Source of the DNA: Gammaproteobacteria bacterium
Lineage (GTDB): Bacteria > Pseudomonadota > Gammaproteobacteria > UBA6429 > Thiohalophilaceae
Direction of reading: 5' to 3'
Assembly: GCA_022712915.1 (NCBI GenBank)
Contig: JAFLJQ010000233.1
Coordinates: 1-32,656 of the forward strand
Length of the DNA stretch: 32,656 nucleotides
This document shows positions 8,736 through 17,112 of this stretch, piece by piece. Every line of letters begins with the position of its first letter. The stretch's first letter is position 1. Made by a program: the position numbers and the translations under genes. The notes beneath the pieces are model-generated. The model ran no database searches, was not told the DNA's origin, and was given only the letters and a program-made list of their open reading frames with translations.

Positions 8736-9428
8736 ATGTTAAATACACCTGAAATGATTTTGATCGATGTGGACGGTACGCTGGTGGACAGTGTGCCGGA
8801 CTTGGCTTTTTGCGTCGATGAGATGATGACGGCCCTTGAGATGCCGGTGCATGGCGAGGCCAAGGTTCGCGAATGGGTCGGTAATGGCGTCGAGCGCCTG
8901 ACCTGCCGCGCCCTGATTGGGCAGTTGGACGGCGAGCCTGATGAGGGGTTGTTCGAAAAGGCCTATCCGATTTTTCTGGAATTGTATGCCGACAATACCA
9001 GCAAGCGCAGCGAGCTTTATCCCGGTGTGGCCGATGGGCTGGCCTATATGAAAGATGTCGGTTACAAACTGGGTTGTGTGACGAATAAGGCTGAGCAGTT
9101 TACCGTGCCTTTATTAAGGGATTTGGGGGTGAGTGATTACTTCGAGATTGTGATCAGTGGTGATACGCTGCCAAAGAAAAAACCTGACCCTTTACCCTTG
9201 TTGCATGCCGCCAAGTTTTTTGGTGTTGAACCAGCAAAGGCGTTGATGCTGGGTGATTCAGTGAGTGATGTAAAGGCGGCGCGGGCGGCTGGTTTTCAGA
9301 TTATCTGCATGAGCTATGGCTATAATCATGGTGTCGATATTCGTGACGCCAATCCTGATTTAGTGATTGATTCCATGCTTGAATTGCGTGATATTTTACC
9401 TGTTATCAAACAGCCTGGTGTGGCATAA
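8736..9428 (+). CDS. gph: Phosphoglycolate phosphatase (HAD superfamily)
   Basis: This enzyme hydrolyses 2-phosphoglycolate to glycolate. The HAD core is clear: motif I DVDGTLVDS near the N-terminus, motif II in CVTNKAE, the Lys in KKKPDPLPLL, and motif IV GDSVSDVKAA. The cap region is of Gph type. I place the start at 8736, not 8703, because TAAGGGA sits just upstream and the extra 11 residues would come from the CGCAAAG repeat. This gives 230 residues, close to the family length. It follows rpe and precedes trpE. A glcF-like gene, whose family uses glycolate, lies about 15 kb away. Confidence 0.92.
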   Translation: MLNTPEMILIDVDGTLVDSVPDLAFCVDEMMTALEMPVHGEAKVREWVGNGVERLTCRALIGQLDGEPDEGLFEKAYPIFLELYADNTSKRSELYPGVADGLAYMKDVGYKLGCVTNKAEQFTVPLLRDLGVSDYFEIVISGDTLPKKKPDPLPLLHAAKFFGVEPAKALMLGDSVSDVKAARAAGFQIICMSYGYNHGVDIRDANPDLVIDSMLELRDILPVIKQPGVA

Positions 9429-9435
9429 GGTATAC

Positions 9436-9541
9436 TAATCAGAGATGAATATTTGGACAACAACGGTGACCAAACGATGGCGCGTTTAGGCGTGAGCATG
9501 GTTGTTAATATCGTATTGTTAAGGTATTCATCTCTGGATTA
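9436..9541 (+). promoter_or_regulatory. trpE leader with inverted repeat covering the ribosome-binding site
   Basis: TAATCAGAGATGAATAT (9436-9452) pairs with GTATTCATCTCTGGATTA (9524-9541): five pairs, a one-base bulge, eleven pairs and a G-U. The right arm contains GGA (9536-9538), the likely Shine-Dalgarno of trpE, whose ATG is at 9546. The left arm contains the start of a 14-codon ORF with two Trp codons. A weaker inner pairing AACAAC/GTTGTT lies at 9459-9464 and 9501-9506. There is no GC-rich stem followed by a T run, so classical terminator-type attenuation is not visible. A TATACT at 9431-9436 could be a -10 box; a transcript starting there would keep only the inner part of the left arm. 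Confidence 0.55.
9445..9489 (+). CDS. Candidate trp leader peptide (14 residues, two Trp)
   Basis: The ORF reads MNIWTTTVTKRWRV and stops with TAG. Trp at positions 4 and 12 of 14, directly upstream of trpE, is what a ribosome-stalling leader would show. Leader peptides and attenuation are known for trp genes in enterics and for trpE and trpGDC in Pseudomonas. The Shine-Dalgarno is poor (AAGG lies 14 bases away), which weakens the call unless initiation is leaderless. A ribosome stalled at Trp4 (9454-9456) would cover the left arm of the inverted repeat and free the trpE ribosome-binding site. Confidence 0.5.
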   Translation: MNIWTTTVTKRWRV

Positions 9542-9545
9542 GAAA

Positions 9546-11030
9546 ATGGACGAACAAAAATTTAATTCGCTTGCTAAAGAAGGCTACAACCGCATCCCGC
9601 TGATGTGCGAAGTTCTGGCCGATCTTGATACCCCTCTCAGTACCTATCTTAAACTGGTCAATGGACCTTATTCTTATCTGTTTGAATCAGTGCATGGCGG
9701 TGAGAAATGGGGTCGCTATTCCATTATTGGTCTGCCCTGTCAGAGGGTAATTAAGATATTTGGGCATGAAGTTCAGCAATGGGTGGATAATCAACAAGTT
9801 GAATCAACAACGGTTGATGATCCTCTCGCCTGGATTGAAAATTTTTATGACAGTTTCAGGATTGCCGAGATTGATGGTTTACCGCGTTTCAATGGCGGGC
9901 TGGTGGGATACTTTTCTTATGACACTATTCGTTATATAGAACCCCGTCTGGCCGAGTGTCCTAATCCAGATGAATTGCAGACGCCGGATATTTTGCTCAT
10001 GGTTTCGGACGAAGTGGTGGTGTTTGATAACCTCAGCGGAAAATTGCATGTCATTGTCCATGTTGATCCTGCACAGAGTGGATCCAGGGCAAAAGGTCAG
10101 GCTCGATTAAACGAACTGGTAAAATTGCTGGATAAACCCGTTTATCGGCATGTTGCGCCGCGGACATTCAAGGTTGATGAAGCAGATTTTGTCTCCGGTT
10201 TCACTCAGCAAGCCTATGAAGATGCCGTACGGCGTATCAAGCAATACATCATCGAGGGAGATGTGATGCAGGTGGTGATCTCACAGCGTCTGTCTATTCC
10301 TTTTCATGCGCCACCCTTAAACCTGTATCGCGCATTACGAAGTCTTAATCCATCACCCTATATGTATTATCTGGATCTGGATGATTTTCAGATCGTAGGT
10401 TCATCACCTGAAATCCTGGTGCGCCTGGAAGATGGTGATGTGACAGTACGGCCGATTGCCGGTACCCGACCTCGTGGACATACCGAAGCCGAAGACAATG
10501 CACTGCAAGATGAGTTGCTGGCCGACCCTAAAGAGTTGGCCGAACACCTGATGCTTATCGATCTTGGTCGTAATGATGCTGGACGCATTGCCGAGATCGG
10601 CACCGTGGAGCTGACTGAGAAAATGAGCATCGAACGTTACTCTCATGTCATGCATATTGTCTCCAATGTGATCGGCAAACTGAAAAAAGGCATGACCGCC
10701 ATTGATGTTTTACGTGCGACCTTTCCGGCCGGAACGGTCTCAGGTGCGCCCAAGATCCGCGCCATGCAGATCATTGATGAACTGGAACCCGTCAAACGTG
10801 GTGTTTATTCCGGTGCCGTTGGCTATCTAGGTTGGGGCGGCAACATGGACACGGCCATTGCCATACGCACCGCCGTGATAAAAGACGGTCAGTTACATAT
10901 TCAGGCTGGTGCGGGTATCGTGCATGATTCCGTGCCACGCAACGAATGGGACGAAACCATGAACAAAGGTCGCGCCGTATTCCGCGCCGTGGCCATGGCC
11001 GAAGCCGGGCTGGATGGCGCACATCGATAG
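9546..11030 (+). CDS. trpE: Anthranilate synthase component I
   Basis: TrpE converts chorismate to anthranilate using ammonia supplied by TrpG, the first step of tryptophan synthesis. The 494 residues match family length. The N-terminal part has [20 protein letters not shown], which includes the region that binds feedback tryptophan. The catalytic chorismate-binding domain shows [29 protein letters not shown], and [11 protein letters not shown] followed by AGAGIVHDS. The start follows GGATTAGAAA and is controlled by the leader described upstream. trpG would normally be close; here a GxxExxY gene intervenes, so TrpE and TrpG are encoded 465 bp apart. Confidence 0.97.
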   Translation: MDEQKFNSLAKEGYNRIPLMCEVLADLDTPLSTYLKLVNGPYSYLFESVHGGEKWGRYSIIGLPCQRVIKIFGHEVQQWVDNQQVESTTVDDPLAWIENFYDSFRIAEIDGLPRFNGGLVGYFSYDTIRYIEPRLAECPNPDELQTPDILLMVSDEVVVFDNLSGKLHVIVHVDPAQSGSRAKGQARLNELVKLLDKPVYRHVAPRTFKVDEADFVSGFTQQAYEDAVRRIKQYIIEGDVMQVVISQRLSIPFHAPPLNLYRALRSLNPSPYMYYLDLDDFQIVGSSPEILVRLEDGDVTVRPIAGTRPRGHTEAEDNALQDELLADPKELAEHLMLIDLGRNDAGRIAEIGTVELTEKMSIERYSHVMHIVSNVIGKLKKGMTAIDVLRATFPAGTVSGAPKIRAMQIIDELEPVKRGVYSGAVGYLGWGGNMDTAIAIRTAVIKDGQLHIQAGAGIVHDSVPRNEWDETMNKGRAVFRAVAMAEAGLDGAHR

Positions 11031-11040
11031 GTCGGTGTAG

Positions 11041-11068
11041 ATAACGCAAAGGAAACAACACAAAGGAA
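11041..11068. repeat. Left CGCAAAG arm flanking the GxxExxY gene
   Basis: The sequence has AACGCAAAGG and ACACAAAGG units just after trpE and directly before the GxxExxY start. It is in inverted orientation to the CTTTGCGTCTCTGCATTC arm at 11451-11478. Together they bracket the gene. No flanking target duplication is evident by eye. Confidence 0.65.
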
Positions 11069-11074
11069 TGTGGC

Positions 11075-11449
11075 ATGATTGAAAATGAGGTATCCGACAA
11101 AATTATTGGTGCGGCTATTGAGGCTCATAAAATTTTAGGCCCTGGACTTTTGGAATCTACTTATCACGCATGTTTAAAACGTGAATTAACAGTAGCAGGA
11201 ATACAGTTTGAAAGTGAAGTACCTGTTGTTGAATATAAAGGTTATTTAATTAATGATGCGTGCAGAGCTGATTTGTTGGTTGAAAATAGAGTTATTGTTG
11301 AGTTAAAAGCTGTAGATATGTTAGCAAATAAACACAAAGCACAATTATTAACATATTTACGCTTGATGAAACGTAAACTTGGATTGTTAATTAATTTTAA
11401 TGAAGTAATGCTGAAAAACGGAGTGAGGCGGGTTGTCAATGATTTATAA
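11075..11449 (+). CDS. GxxExxY family protein (PD-(D/E)xK nuclease-like)
   Basis: The 124-residue protein carries the naming motif GLLESTY (Gly24, Glu27, Tyr30). It also has a nuclease-like pattern, with RADLLVE (Asp66) and VELKA (Glu76, Lys78), resembling a PD-(D/E)xK active site. The family is widespread, sporadic and of unknown function. Codon use is visibly more AT-rich than in trpE and trpG, with many TTA, AAA, ATT and GTT codons, which suggests transfer. The gene lies between trpE and trpG, bracketed by inverted CGCAAAG-type arms. From general experience such genes often sit beside these repeats; I could not verify this here. The start follows AAAGGAATGTGGC. Confidence 0.85.
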   Translation: MIENEVSDKIIGAAIEAHKILGPGLLESTYHACLKRELTVAGIQFESEVPVVEYKGYLINDACRADLLVENRVIVELKAVDMLANKHKAQLLTYLRLMKRKLGLLINFNEVMLKNGVRRVVNDL

Positions 11450-11450
11450 C

Positions 11451-11478
11451 TCTGCATTCTTTGCGTCTCTGCATTCTA
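11451..11478. repeat. Right CTTTGCG arm flanking the GxxExxY gene
   Basis: TCTGCATTC, TTTGCGTC and TCTGCATTC units begin two bases after the GxxExxY stop and end 16 bp before the trpG ATG. They are reverse-complementary in type to the arm at 11041-11068 and to the right arm between rpe and gph. The trpG ribosome-binding site (GAGG) starts just beyond. Confidence 0.6.
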
Positions 11479-11494
11479 TTCATGAGGCTGACAA

Positions 11495-12100
11495 ATGCTT
11501 CTAATGATCGACAATTATGATTCTTTTACCTATAACTTGGTGCAATACTTTGGTGAGTTGGGTGCGGATGTGCAGGTCTATCGTAATGATCAGATTAGTA
11601 TTGCTGAGATTGAACAGTTAGGGCCGGATCATCTGGTGATCTCACCGGGCCCCTGTACGCCCAATGAGGCGGGAATTTCTGTTGAGGCAATTAAACATTT
11701 TGCCGGTAGGCTGCCAATACTGGGTGTTTGTCTGGGTCATCAGAGCATGGGTCAGGCCTTTGGAGGTAAGATCATTCATGCCGGTGCCATCATGCATGGC
11801 AAGACCTCGATGGTTTATCATAATAATGTAGGTGTGTTTGAAGGTTTGAATAATCCTTTTGAGGCAACTCGTTATCATTCGCTGGTGATTGAACAGGACA
11901 GCCTGCCCGATTGTCTTGAGGTAACGGCCTGGACTCAGGATGATAATGGTAATCTCGATGAAATCATGGGCGTGCAACACAAAGAATTTATGTTAGAAGG
12001 CGTGCAGTTTCATCCGGAATCTATCCTTACCGAGCATGGGCATGACATGCTGCGAAACTTCCTTAAGAAAACTTTGGGTAAGCGGCAGGTTCGAGAATAG
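11495..12100 (+). CDS. trpG: Anthranilate synthase glutamine amidotransferase component
   Basis: TrpG releases ammonia from glutamine for TrpE, and in many bacteria also for PabB. The 201 residues form a class-I amidotransferase with an N-terminal [19 protein letters not shown]. The oxyanion loop is [11 protein letters not shown]. The nucleophile is Cys79 in GVCLGHQS, and the His173/Glu175 pair lies in FHPES. It is a single-domain TrpG, not fused to TrpD. The ATG is preceded by GAGG. Normally it would lead a trpGDC operon; here a transporter gene and a CGCAAAG-type arm separate it from trpD. Confidence 0.96.
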   Translation: MLLMIDNYDSFTYNLVQYFGELGADVQVYRNDQISIAEIEQLGPDHLVISPGPCTPNEAGISVEAIKHFAGRLPILGVCLGHQSMGQAFGGKIIHAGAIMHGKTSMVYHNNVGVFEGLNNPFEATRYHSLVIEQDSLPDCLEVTAWTQDDNGNLDEIMGVQHKEFMLEGVQFHPESILTEHGHDMLRNFLKKTLGKRQVRE

Positions 12101-12126
12101 CAAATATATATCAGCGTTGGTGTTAT

Positions 12127-12166
12127 AAACGCAAAGGTCGCAAAGACATGAAGAACACAAAGAGAA
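12127..12166. repeat. Single-arm CGCAAAG repeat downstream of trpG
   Basis: AAACGCAAAGGTCGCAAAGA (from 12128) is followed by ATGAAGAACACAAAGAGA. This is the left-arm orientation of the family; I see no right arm nearby. It lies in the 268-bp gap between trpG and the transporter gene. The gap also holds a CCGGGC-TATT-GCCCGG hairpin (12327-12342) without a T run, just upstream of the transporter. Confidence 0.65.
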
Positions 12167-12368
12167 AATTTAATACAATTTATTTTAGATAGGCGGCAGG
12201 TTGCCGAATTGAAAAATGCAACAAAATCGGCATTATAAATAAAACATCGAGCCTGTAAATTAAATTGTGTAACTGCTCATTAATTAATATCCCAATTAAT
12301 ATTTAGAGTATTTTGACTCTTTTAGGCCGGGCTATTGCCCGGGTTACAATTTTAAACACAAGGCGTGT

Positions 12369-13577
12369 ATGCCCAGGCCACTGCAAAATAAATTCGTGAT
12401 TGTTATTATCACCATGCTTGCTATGGTGGCTCCGTTTTGTATCGATACTTACTTGCCGTCTTTCCCTAGTATCGCCACCGATCTGGATGCCAGTCCTGTT
12501 CAGATGCAACAGAGTCTGAGTTTGTATTTACTCGGCTTTGCGGTGATGACGTTGTTTTATGGTTCCGTATCCGATTCGCTAGGGCGTCGTACCGTGATTT
12601 TGTTTGCCCTAATCGGTTTCAGTCTGACGTCTATTGGATTGGCACTGGTAAATGATATTGAACTGTTTTTATTGCTACGTTTGATACAAGGGGCTTTCGC
12701 CAGTGCCGGTATCGTGGTGGGGCGGGCCGTAGTACGCGATTTATTTCATGGTCATCAAGCGCAACAGGTGATGTCCACAGTCATGTTATTGTTTGGTATT
12801 GCCCCGGCGATTGCCCCGGTGATCGGTGGCTTGTTTGAAGTCGCATTTGGCTGGCGAGCGATTTTTATCTTTCTTGCTGCGTGGGGTGTTGTGCTGATTT
12901 TGTTAGTGTTTTGTGGTTTACGGGAAACCCTGCCAAAAGAGCGGCGTCATTCCATGCATCCGCTTGTGCTGTTAAAAAATTATGCTCATGCCCTGACGCG
13001 CTTCCATTTTCTGGAGTTGGCGCTGATCGTTGCGTTTAACTTTGGAGGTTTTTTTCTCTATATTACCGCCGCGCCTCAACTCATGTTCAAGCATCTTGGC
13101 TTGGGGGCGGGAGATTTTTATATCATGTTTGTGCCTATGGTCGGCGGCATGATGCTTGGAGCCTTTTTGTCAGGACGTACCGCTGGACGTATCTCGGTAC
13201 GGCGTGCCCTGCAGGTCGGTTACGCCACTATGCTGGTGGGTGCCGTATTGAATATTAGTCAGGCCTTATTTATACCGGTGTCACCTTTTTATGTGATCGC
13301 ACCCTTGGTGGTGTACGGCATGGGCATGAGTTTTTGCATGCCCATGTTGTCGATCCTGGGGATGGATGAGCTACCCAATCACCGTGGCCTGGCCTCTTCG
13401 TTACAAAGCTGTGTCCATATGAGCATGAATGCGTTAATTGCCGGTGTGGTGGTACCGCTGGTATTTGATACTATTCTGCATCTGGCCCTGACCATGTTGG
13501 TGATGTATAGCATTGCCTTGTTGTTGTTTATTAATGTCAATCGGCGAAAATCTCTAGAATATATGATTGACCCATAA
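12369..13577 (+). CDS. Bcr/CflA-type multidrug efflux MFS transporter
   Basis: The 402-residue protein has about twelve hydrophobic helices. It has the Bcr/CflA signature [14 protein letters not shown] in the first periplasmic loop and the MFS motif [17 protein letters not shown] between helices 2 and 3. [21 protein letters not shown] and PAIAPVIGG follow in helices 4-5. Members export drugs such as bicyclomycin or chloramphenicol, or metabolites such as cysteine; the substrate here is unknown. AAGG lies shortly before the ATG. Its placement between trpG and trpD is unusual and suggests insertion into an ancestral trpGDC operon, or possibly a role in exporting an aromatic compound (speculative). 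Confidence 0.87.
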   Translation: MPRPLQNKFVIVIITMLAMVAPFCIDTYLPSFPSIATDLDASPVQMQQSLSLYLLGFAVMTLFYGSVSDSLGRRTVILFALIGFSLTSIGLALVNDIELFLLLRLIQGAFASAGIVVGRAVVRDLFHGHQAQQVMSTVMLLFGIAPAIAPVIGGLFEVAFGWRAIFIFLAAWGVVLILLVFCGLRETLPKERRHSMHPLVLLKNYAHALTRFHFLELALIVAFNFGGFFLYITAAPQLMFKHLGLGAGDFYIMFVPMVGGMMLGAFLSGRTAGRISVRRALQVGYATMLVGAVLNISQALFIPVSPFYVIAPLVVYGMGMSFCMPMLSILGMDELPNHRGLASSLQSCVHMSMNALIAGVVVPLVFDTILHLALTMLVMYSIALLLFINVNRRKSLEYMIDP

Positions 13578-13638
13578 AATAGGGCACGCGACAATTTGTC
13601 TCTTAAACTTGTATGAACACATAATAAAGGGTAACGCA

Positions 13639-14658
13639 ATGGATATGATCTCTGCCATACGGGCTGTAACCGAGCATCAGGATTTGGGTGCTGATGAAAT
13701 GACCTCTGTGATGCGTACCATCATGACTGGCGAAGCAACGCAGGCTCAGATTGGCGGGTTCCTCATCGGTCTGCGCATGAAGGGAGAGAGCATCGACGAG
13801 ATTGCCGCCGCCGCCGGGGTGATGCGTGACCTGGCTGCTGGTGTAAAGGTCAGTGGCGATCATGTGGTCGATATAGTCGGCACTGGTGGGGATGCCACCA
13901 ATACCTTTAATATCTCCACTGCCTGTACCTTTGTGGTGGCGGCGGCGGGCGGTACGGTGGCTAAGCACGGTAATCGCTCGGTATCGAGCAAATCAGGTTC
14001 GGCCGATGTACTCGAGGCTGCCGGGGTGAAACTGGATCTGAGTCCGGAGCAGGTCGCCCGTTGCATCAACGAGATTGGTGTTGGTTTCATGTTCGCCCCC
14101 ATGCATCATAGCGCCATGAAACACGCCATTGGCCCGCGCAAGGAAATGGGGATTAGAACCATTTTTAATATCCTGGGGCCACTGACCAACCCGGCAGGGG
14201 CACCGAATCAGTTACTTGGTGTTTTCAGTGTTGATCTGGTGCAACCCCTGGCTGAGGTGCTCAATAAACTGGGCAGTCATCATGTGCTGGTCGTTAATGC
14301 CGAGGATGGTATGGATGAGATCAGTATCGGTGCCCCAACTCAGGTGGCTGAACTAAAGGGCGGCAAAGTGAGTACTTACCAGATTACGCCAGAGCAGTTT
14401 GGTTTTAAGACCGCCGATATCAGGTCGCTGGCCGTGGACAGTGCCGGGCAGTCATTGGCTGTGGTCAAAGATGTTCTGCAAGGTAAAACTGGCCCTGCGC
14501 GGGACATTGTCGCCCTCAATGCCGGTGCCGCGATTTATGCCGCTGACCTGACCGATACACTACAAGCCGGTATCATCATGGCACAGGACGTCATCGACAG
14601 CGGTGCGGCCATGGCTAAACTGGATGCTCTCGTGGCTTTGTCTAACAGTCTAAATTAA
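13639..14658 (+). CDS. trpD: Anthranilate phosphoribosyltransferase
   Basis: TrpD joins anthranilate to phosphoribosyl pyrophosphate, the second committed step of tryptophan synthesis. With the start at 13639 it is 339 residues, the usual length; AAAGGGTAACGCA precedes this ATG. The longer frame beginning at 13567 overlaps the transporter and is not supported. Motifs include [18 protein letters not shown] (PRPP and anthranilate binding), [19 protein letters not shown], the [12 protein letters not shown] block and the GPLTNPAG loop. trpC follows 79 bp later across a strong CACGAAG inverted repeat. Confidence 0.96.
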   Translation: MDMISAIRAVTEHQDLGADEMTSVMRTIMTGEATQAQIGGFLIGLRMKGESIDEIAAAAGVMRDLAAGVKVSGDHVVDIVGTGGDATNTFNISTACTFVVAAAGGTVAKHGNRSVSSKSGSADVLEAAGVKLDLSPEQVARCINEIGVGFMFAPMHHSAMKHAIGPRKEMGIRTIFNILGPLTNPAGAPNQLLGVFSVDLVQPLAEVLNKLGSHHVLVVNAEDGMDEISIGAPTQVAELKGGKVSTYQITPEQFGFKTADIRSLAVDSAGQSLAVVKDVLQGKTGPARDIVALNAGAAIYAADLTDTLQAGIIMAQDVIDSGAAMAKLDALVALSNSLN

Positions 14659-14726
14659 CCACGAAGATGCGAAGTCACGAAGAATTTAATTTCTTTGTCT
14701 TGCTTCGTGTCTTTGTGCTTTCGTGG
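14657..14726. repeat. CACGAAG-type inverted repeat between trpD and trpC
   Basis: The left arm ACCACGAAGATGCGAAG plus TCACGAAG (14658-14682) pairs imperfectly with the right arm CTTCGTGTCTTTGTGCTTTCGTGGT (14702-14726). This gives roughly 25 bp of complementarity around an AT-rich loop. It begins at the last bases of the trpD stop and ends 12 bp before the trpC start. It is a sequence variant of the CGCAAAG family seen elsewhere in the window. In the trpDC mRNA it should form a large hairpin. Confidence 0.75.
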
Positions 14727-14737
14727 TGAAAAAGCAA

Positions 14738-15535
14738 ATGAGCAATACCCCCGATATCTTGAAAAAAATCCTCGATCGCAAGGCTGAGGAGGTCGCAGAT
14801 CGAAAGGCCAGGGTTTCCCAGGCTGAGCTGCTAGAGCGAACTAAATCTGCTTCGCCGGCACGTGGCTTTGTGGCATCCATTGAAAAGAGTATTGCCGAGG
14901 GCCGGGCAGCGGTGATCGCCGAGATCAAGAAGGCCTCGCCCAGTAAGGGGGTGATGCGGGAGCATTTTGTCCCGGCCGAGATTGCCGAATCTTATGCTCG
15001 GCACGGTGCGAGCTGTCTGTCAGTACTTACTGACATCGATTTTTTTCAGGGTAGTGATGACTATCTGCTACAGGCCCGGGCGGCCTGTTCTTTGCCGGTG
15101 ATTCGCAAAGATTTCATGATTGGCTCCTACCAGGTCTATGAGGCAAGAGCCATGGGGGCCGATTGCATCCTGCTGATTGTTGCGGCTCTAAGTGATAGTC
15201 AACTCAGTGAATTGACCGACCTTGCGAGTCAATTACAACTGGATGTGCTGGTCGAGGTGCATGATGCTGAGGAACTGCAACGGGCCCTACGGTTGGAAAC
15301 GACGTTAGTGGGGATCAATAACCGCAACCTGCGAAGCTTTGAGACATCTTTGAATACCACGCTGAACCTGCTGGATGATATCCCCGATGATCGCATCGTG
15401 GTCACCGAAAGTGGTATCCATACCCGGCCTGATGTGGCCCTGATGCGTGATCATGCGGTGAATGCTTTTCTGGTTGGGGAGGCTTTTATGCGGGAAACCG
15501 ACCCGGGCGAGAAGCTGGCCGAATTGTTTTCCTGA
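14738..15535 (+). CDS. trpC: Indole-3-glycerol phosphate synthase
   Basis: TrpC closes the indole ring, converting the rearranged carboxyphenylamino-deoxyribulose phosphate to indole-3-glycerol phosphate. The monofunctional 265-residue protein carries [13 protein letters not shown] near its start, [14 protein letters not shown] (catalytic Lys and Glu) and [14 protein letters not shown]. Further blocks are [36 protein letters not shown] and [10 protein letters not shown] chose the ATG at 14738. A GTG at 14723 lies in the right arm of the CACGAAG repeat and would add only five residues. The ribosome-binding site is weak. No trpF, trpB or trpA is in the window. Confidence 0.96.
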   Translation: MSNTPDILKKILDRKAEEVADRKARVSQAELLERTKSASPARGFVASIEKSIAEGRAAVIAEIKKASPSKGVMREHFVPAEIAESYARHGASCLSVLTDIDFFQGSDDYLLQARAACSLPVIRKDFMIGSYQVYEARAMGADCILLIVAALSDSQLSELTDLASQLQLDVLVEVHDAEELQRALRLETTLVGINNRNLRSFETSLNTTLNLLDDIPDDRIVVTESGIHTRPDVALMRDHAVNAFLVGEAFMRETDPGEKLAELFS

Positions 15536-15583
15536 CATGGATTTTTAAAGTTTGCAGAGGCAGACCAAGGTGTTTCTCCGATC

Positions 15584-15611
15584 AAAAAGGGCAAACACAG
15601 TTGGTTTGCCC
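15584..15611 (-). terminator. Rho-independent terminator of crp
   Basis: GGGCAAAC (15589-15596) and GTTTGCCC (15604-15611) form a perfect 8-bp stem with a 7-nt loop. On the minus strand it is followed by TTTTT, so it terminates crp, whose stop is 25 bases upstream on that strand. On the plus strand there is no T run, so it is unlikely to end trpC transcripts efficiently. Confidence 0.8.
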
Positions 15612-15635
15612 TACAGGAAAATAATGGTGTGAGTC

Positions 15636-16277
15636 TTAACGGGTGCCGAATACGACGATGGTCTTTCCTTTAACGGAAATCAGGCCTTGTTCTTCCATGC
15701 TCTTTAATACACGGCCGACCATTTCACGGGAACAGCCGACAATACGGCCAATTTCCTGGCGCGTGATACGGATCTGCATACCATCGGGGTGGGTCATGGC
15801 GTCGGGTTGTTTACACAGGTCGAGCAGGGTGCGGGCAACACGACCGGTGACATCCATAAAGGCTAGGTCACTGACCTTACGGCTGGTGCTGCGCAGGCGG
15901 GTGGCCATTTGGCTTGCCATAGCAAACAACACATCGGGGTGCTCTTCGTAGAGCTGGCGAAATTTGGTGTAGCTCATTTCGGCAACTTCGCAGGGAGTAC
16001 GGGCACGAACCCAGGCGCTACGGTGGGGTTCTTCCTCGAAAAGGCCCATTTCACCGAAAAAATCACCTTTATTCAGGTAGGCCAGTACGATTTCACGGCC
16101 ATCTTCATCTTCGATCAAAACGGTCACGGAACCACCCACGATGTAATACAACACATCGGGTTTGTCACCAGCGTAGATAATGACGCTTTTGGCTGGATAC
16201 TGTCGACGATGACAATGTTCCAGGAACTGATCCAGGGAATCAATGCCGGTCCGAGAGGTTATCGGTAACTCTGCCAT
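15636..16277 (-). CDS. crp: CRP/Vfr-type cyclic-AMP receptor transcription factor
   Basis: The 213-residue regulator binds cAMP and then TGTGA-type DNA sites. The N-terminal beta-barrel has [18 protein letters not shown] and the phosphate-binding cassette [20 protein letters not shown], with the Arg expected for cAMP binding. The C-terminal winged helix is [20 protein letters not shown], very close to E. coli CRP and Pseudomonas Vfr. The ATG at 16277 is preceded by AGGAG, so the longer frame from 16295 is not needed. It is divergent from the OsmC-like gene across 253 bp, an arrangement also seen for E. coli crp and yhfA and for Pseudomonas vfr. Confidence 0.94.
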   Translation of the reverse strand: MAELPITSRTGIDSLDQFLEHCHRRQYPAKSVIIYAGDKPDVLYYIVGGSVTVLIEDEDGREIVLAYLNKGDFFGEMGLFEEEPHRSAWVRARTPCEVAEMSYTKFRQLYEEHPDVLFAMASQMATRLRSTSRKVSDLAFMDVTGRVARTLLDLCKQPDAMTHPDGMQIRITRQEIGRIVGCSREMVGRVLKSMEEQGLISVKGKTIVVFGTR

Positions 16278-16530
16278 GTTGCTCCTGCTTATCATAATTT
16301 CTTTTTCCGTCCTAATGATATACCAATGTGCTGTTCAAGCGCCAAGCTTAATCCATCCACCTCAAATAAACTGAGAATGGTGTCACTGGCCATAAACAGA
16401 TATGCTTCGGTTTGTGACTGAAAAGCCGTTTTTGGCCAGCTTGGCTGCCGGTATCGTTAGGACTCGCTCTTTATAGAGTTCTTTATCGACGGATACGGCT
16501 AAACAATTACCTTTTTTTGGAGATGTTTGT

Positions 16531-16947
16531 ATGAAGGCTCGCGTCAAGTGGTTGCAGGATGTAACTTTTGTGGGGGAATCGGCCAGTGGTCATGCGGTGG
16601 TGATGGATGGCCCCTTGGAGCATGGCGGGCGAAATATCGGTATTCGGCCTATGGAAATGCTGTTGCTTGGTTTGGGGGGATGTACATCCTTCGATGTCAT
16701 AAGTCTGCTCAAAAAAAGCCGCCAGGCAGTGGTCGATTGTGAGGTTCAGTTAGAGGCCGATCGTGCCGATACGGAACCCAAGGTGTTTACGAGGATCCAT
16801 GTCCATTTTGTCATCACGGGAAAAGATCTATCCGAAAACCATGTTAAACGCGCCGTACAGCTGTCTTCAGAAAAATATTGCTCTGCCTCGATTATGTTGG
16901 GCAAGACGGCCGAAATTAGCCATGATTATGAGATACGAGAAGCTTGA
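16531..16947 (+). CDS. OsmC-family protein (YhfA-like)
   Basis: The 138-residue protein is an OsmC/Ohr fold with two conserved cysteines, Cys51 in GLGGCTSFDVISLL and Cys117 in EKYCSASIM. In OsmC and Ohr these act as a thiol peroxidase pair; the YhfA branch is less well understood. GGAG lies eight bases before the ATG. A second frame starting four bases earlier is a shadow. Its location next to crp matches the conserved crp-yhfA neighbourhood. It may be cAMP-CRP controlled, but I see no convincing TGTGA palindrome in the gap. Confidence 0.9.
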   Translation: MKARVKWLQDVTFVGESASGHAVVMDGPLEHGGRNIGIRPMEMLLLGLGGCTSFDVISLLKKSRQAVVDCEVQLEADRADTEPKVFTRIHVHFVITGKDLSENHVKRAVQLSSEKYCSASIMLGKTAEISHDYEIREA

Positions 16948-17112
16948 AGTCGCCACTGGAGTCATGCTGGTGATATTGTAAAAATAATCAAAATGCTCAT
17001 TTATTTCATATAAACTCTGCTTTGCCAACCTTTTGTGACTTGTCCTTATTCGCGTGGTCAACTAACTCAGTCGCTTTCTTATAAATCAATTAACAATGTT
17101 GAGAAATATTAT

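Noticed and set aside
10792-11128. Minus-strand frames over the trpE end and GxxExxY start
   Set aside because: They are shadows of strongly supported genes on the plus strand.
12327-12342. Terminator upstream of the transporter gene
   Set aside because: The CCGGGC-TATT-GCCCGG hairpin is strong but no T run follows; it may be only a structured leader.
13567-13638. N-terminal extension of trpD
   Set aside because: It overlaps the transporter gene end and is not part of the family; a good ribosome-binding site precedes the ATG at 13639.
8645-14726. CRISPR-like array from repeated CGCAAAG units
   Set aside because: Units are irregular, separated by whole genes, inverted between arms, and lack uniform spacers or cas genes.
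17035-17112. N-terminal extension of the DUF885 protein
   Set aside because: No ribosome-binding site and no family similarity; MSNFSLVID at 17113 fits the usual start.
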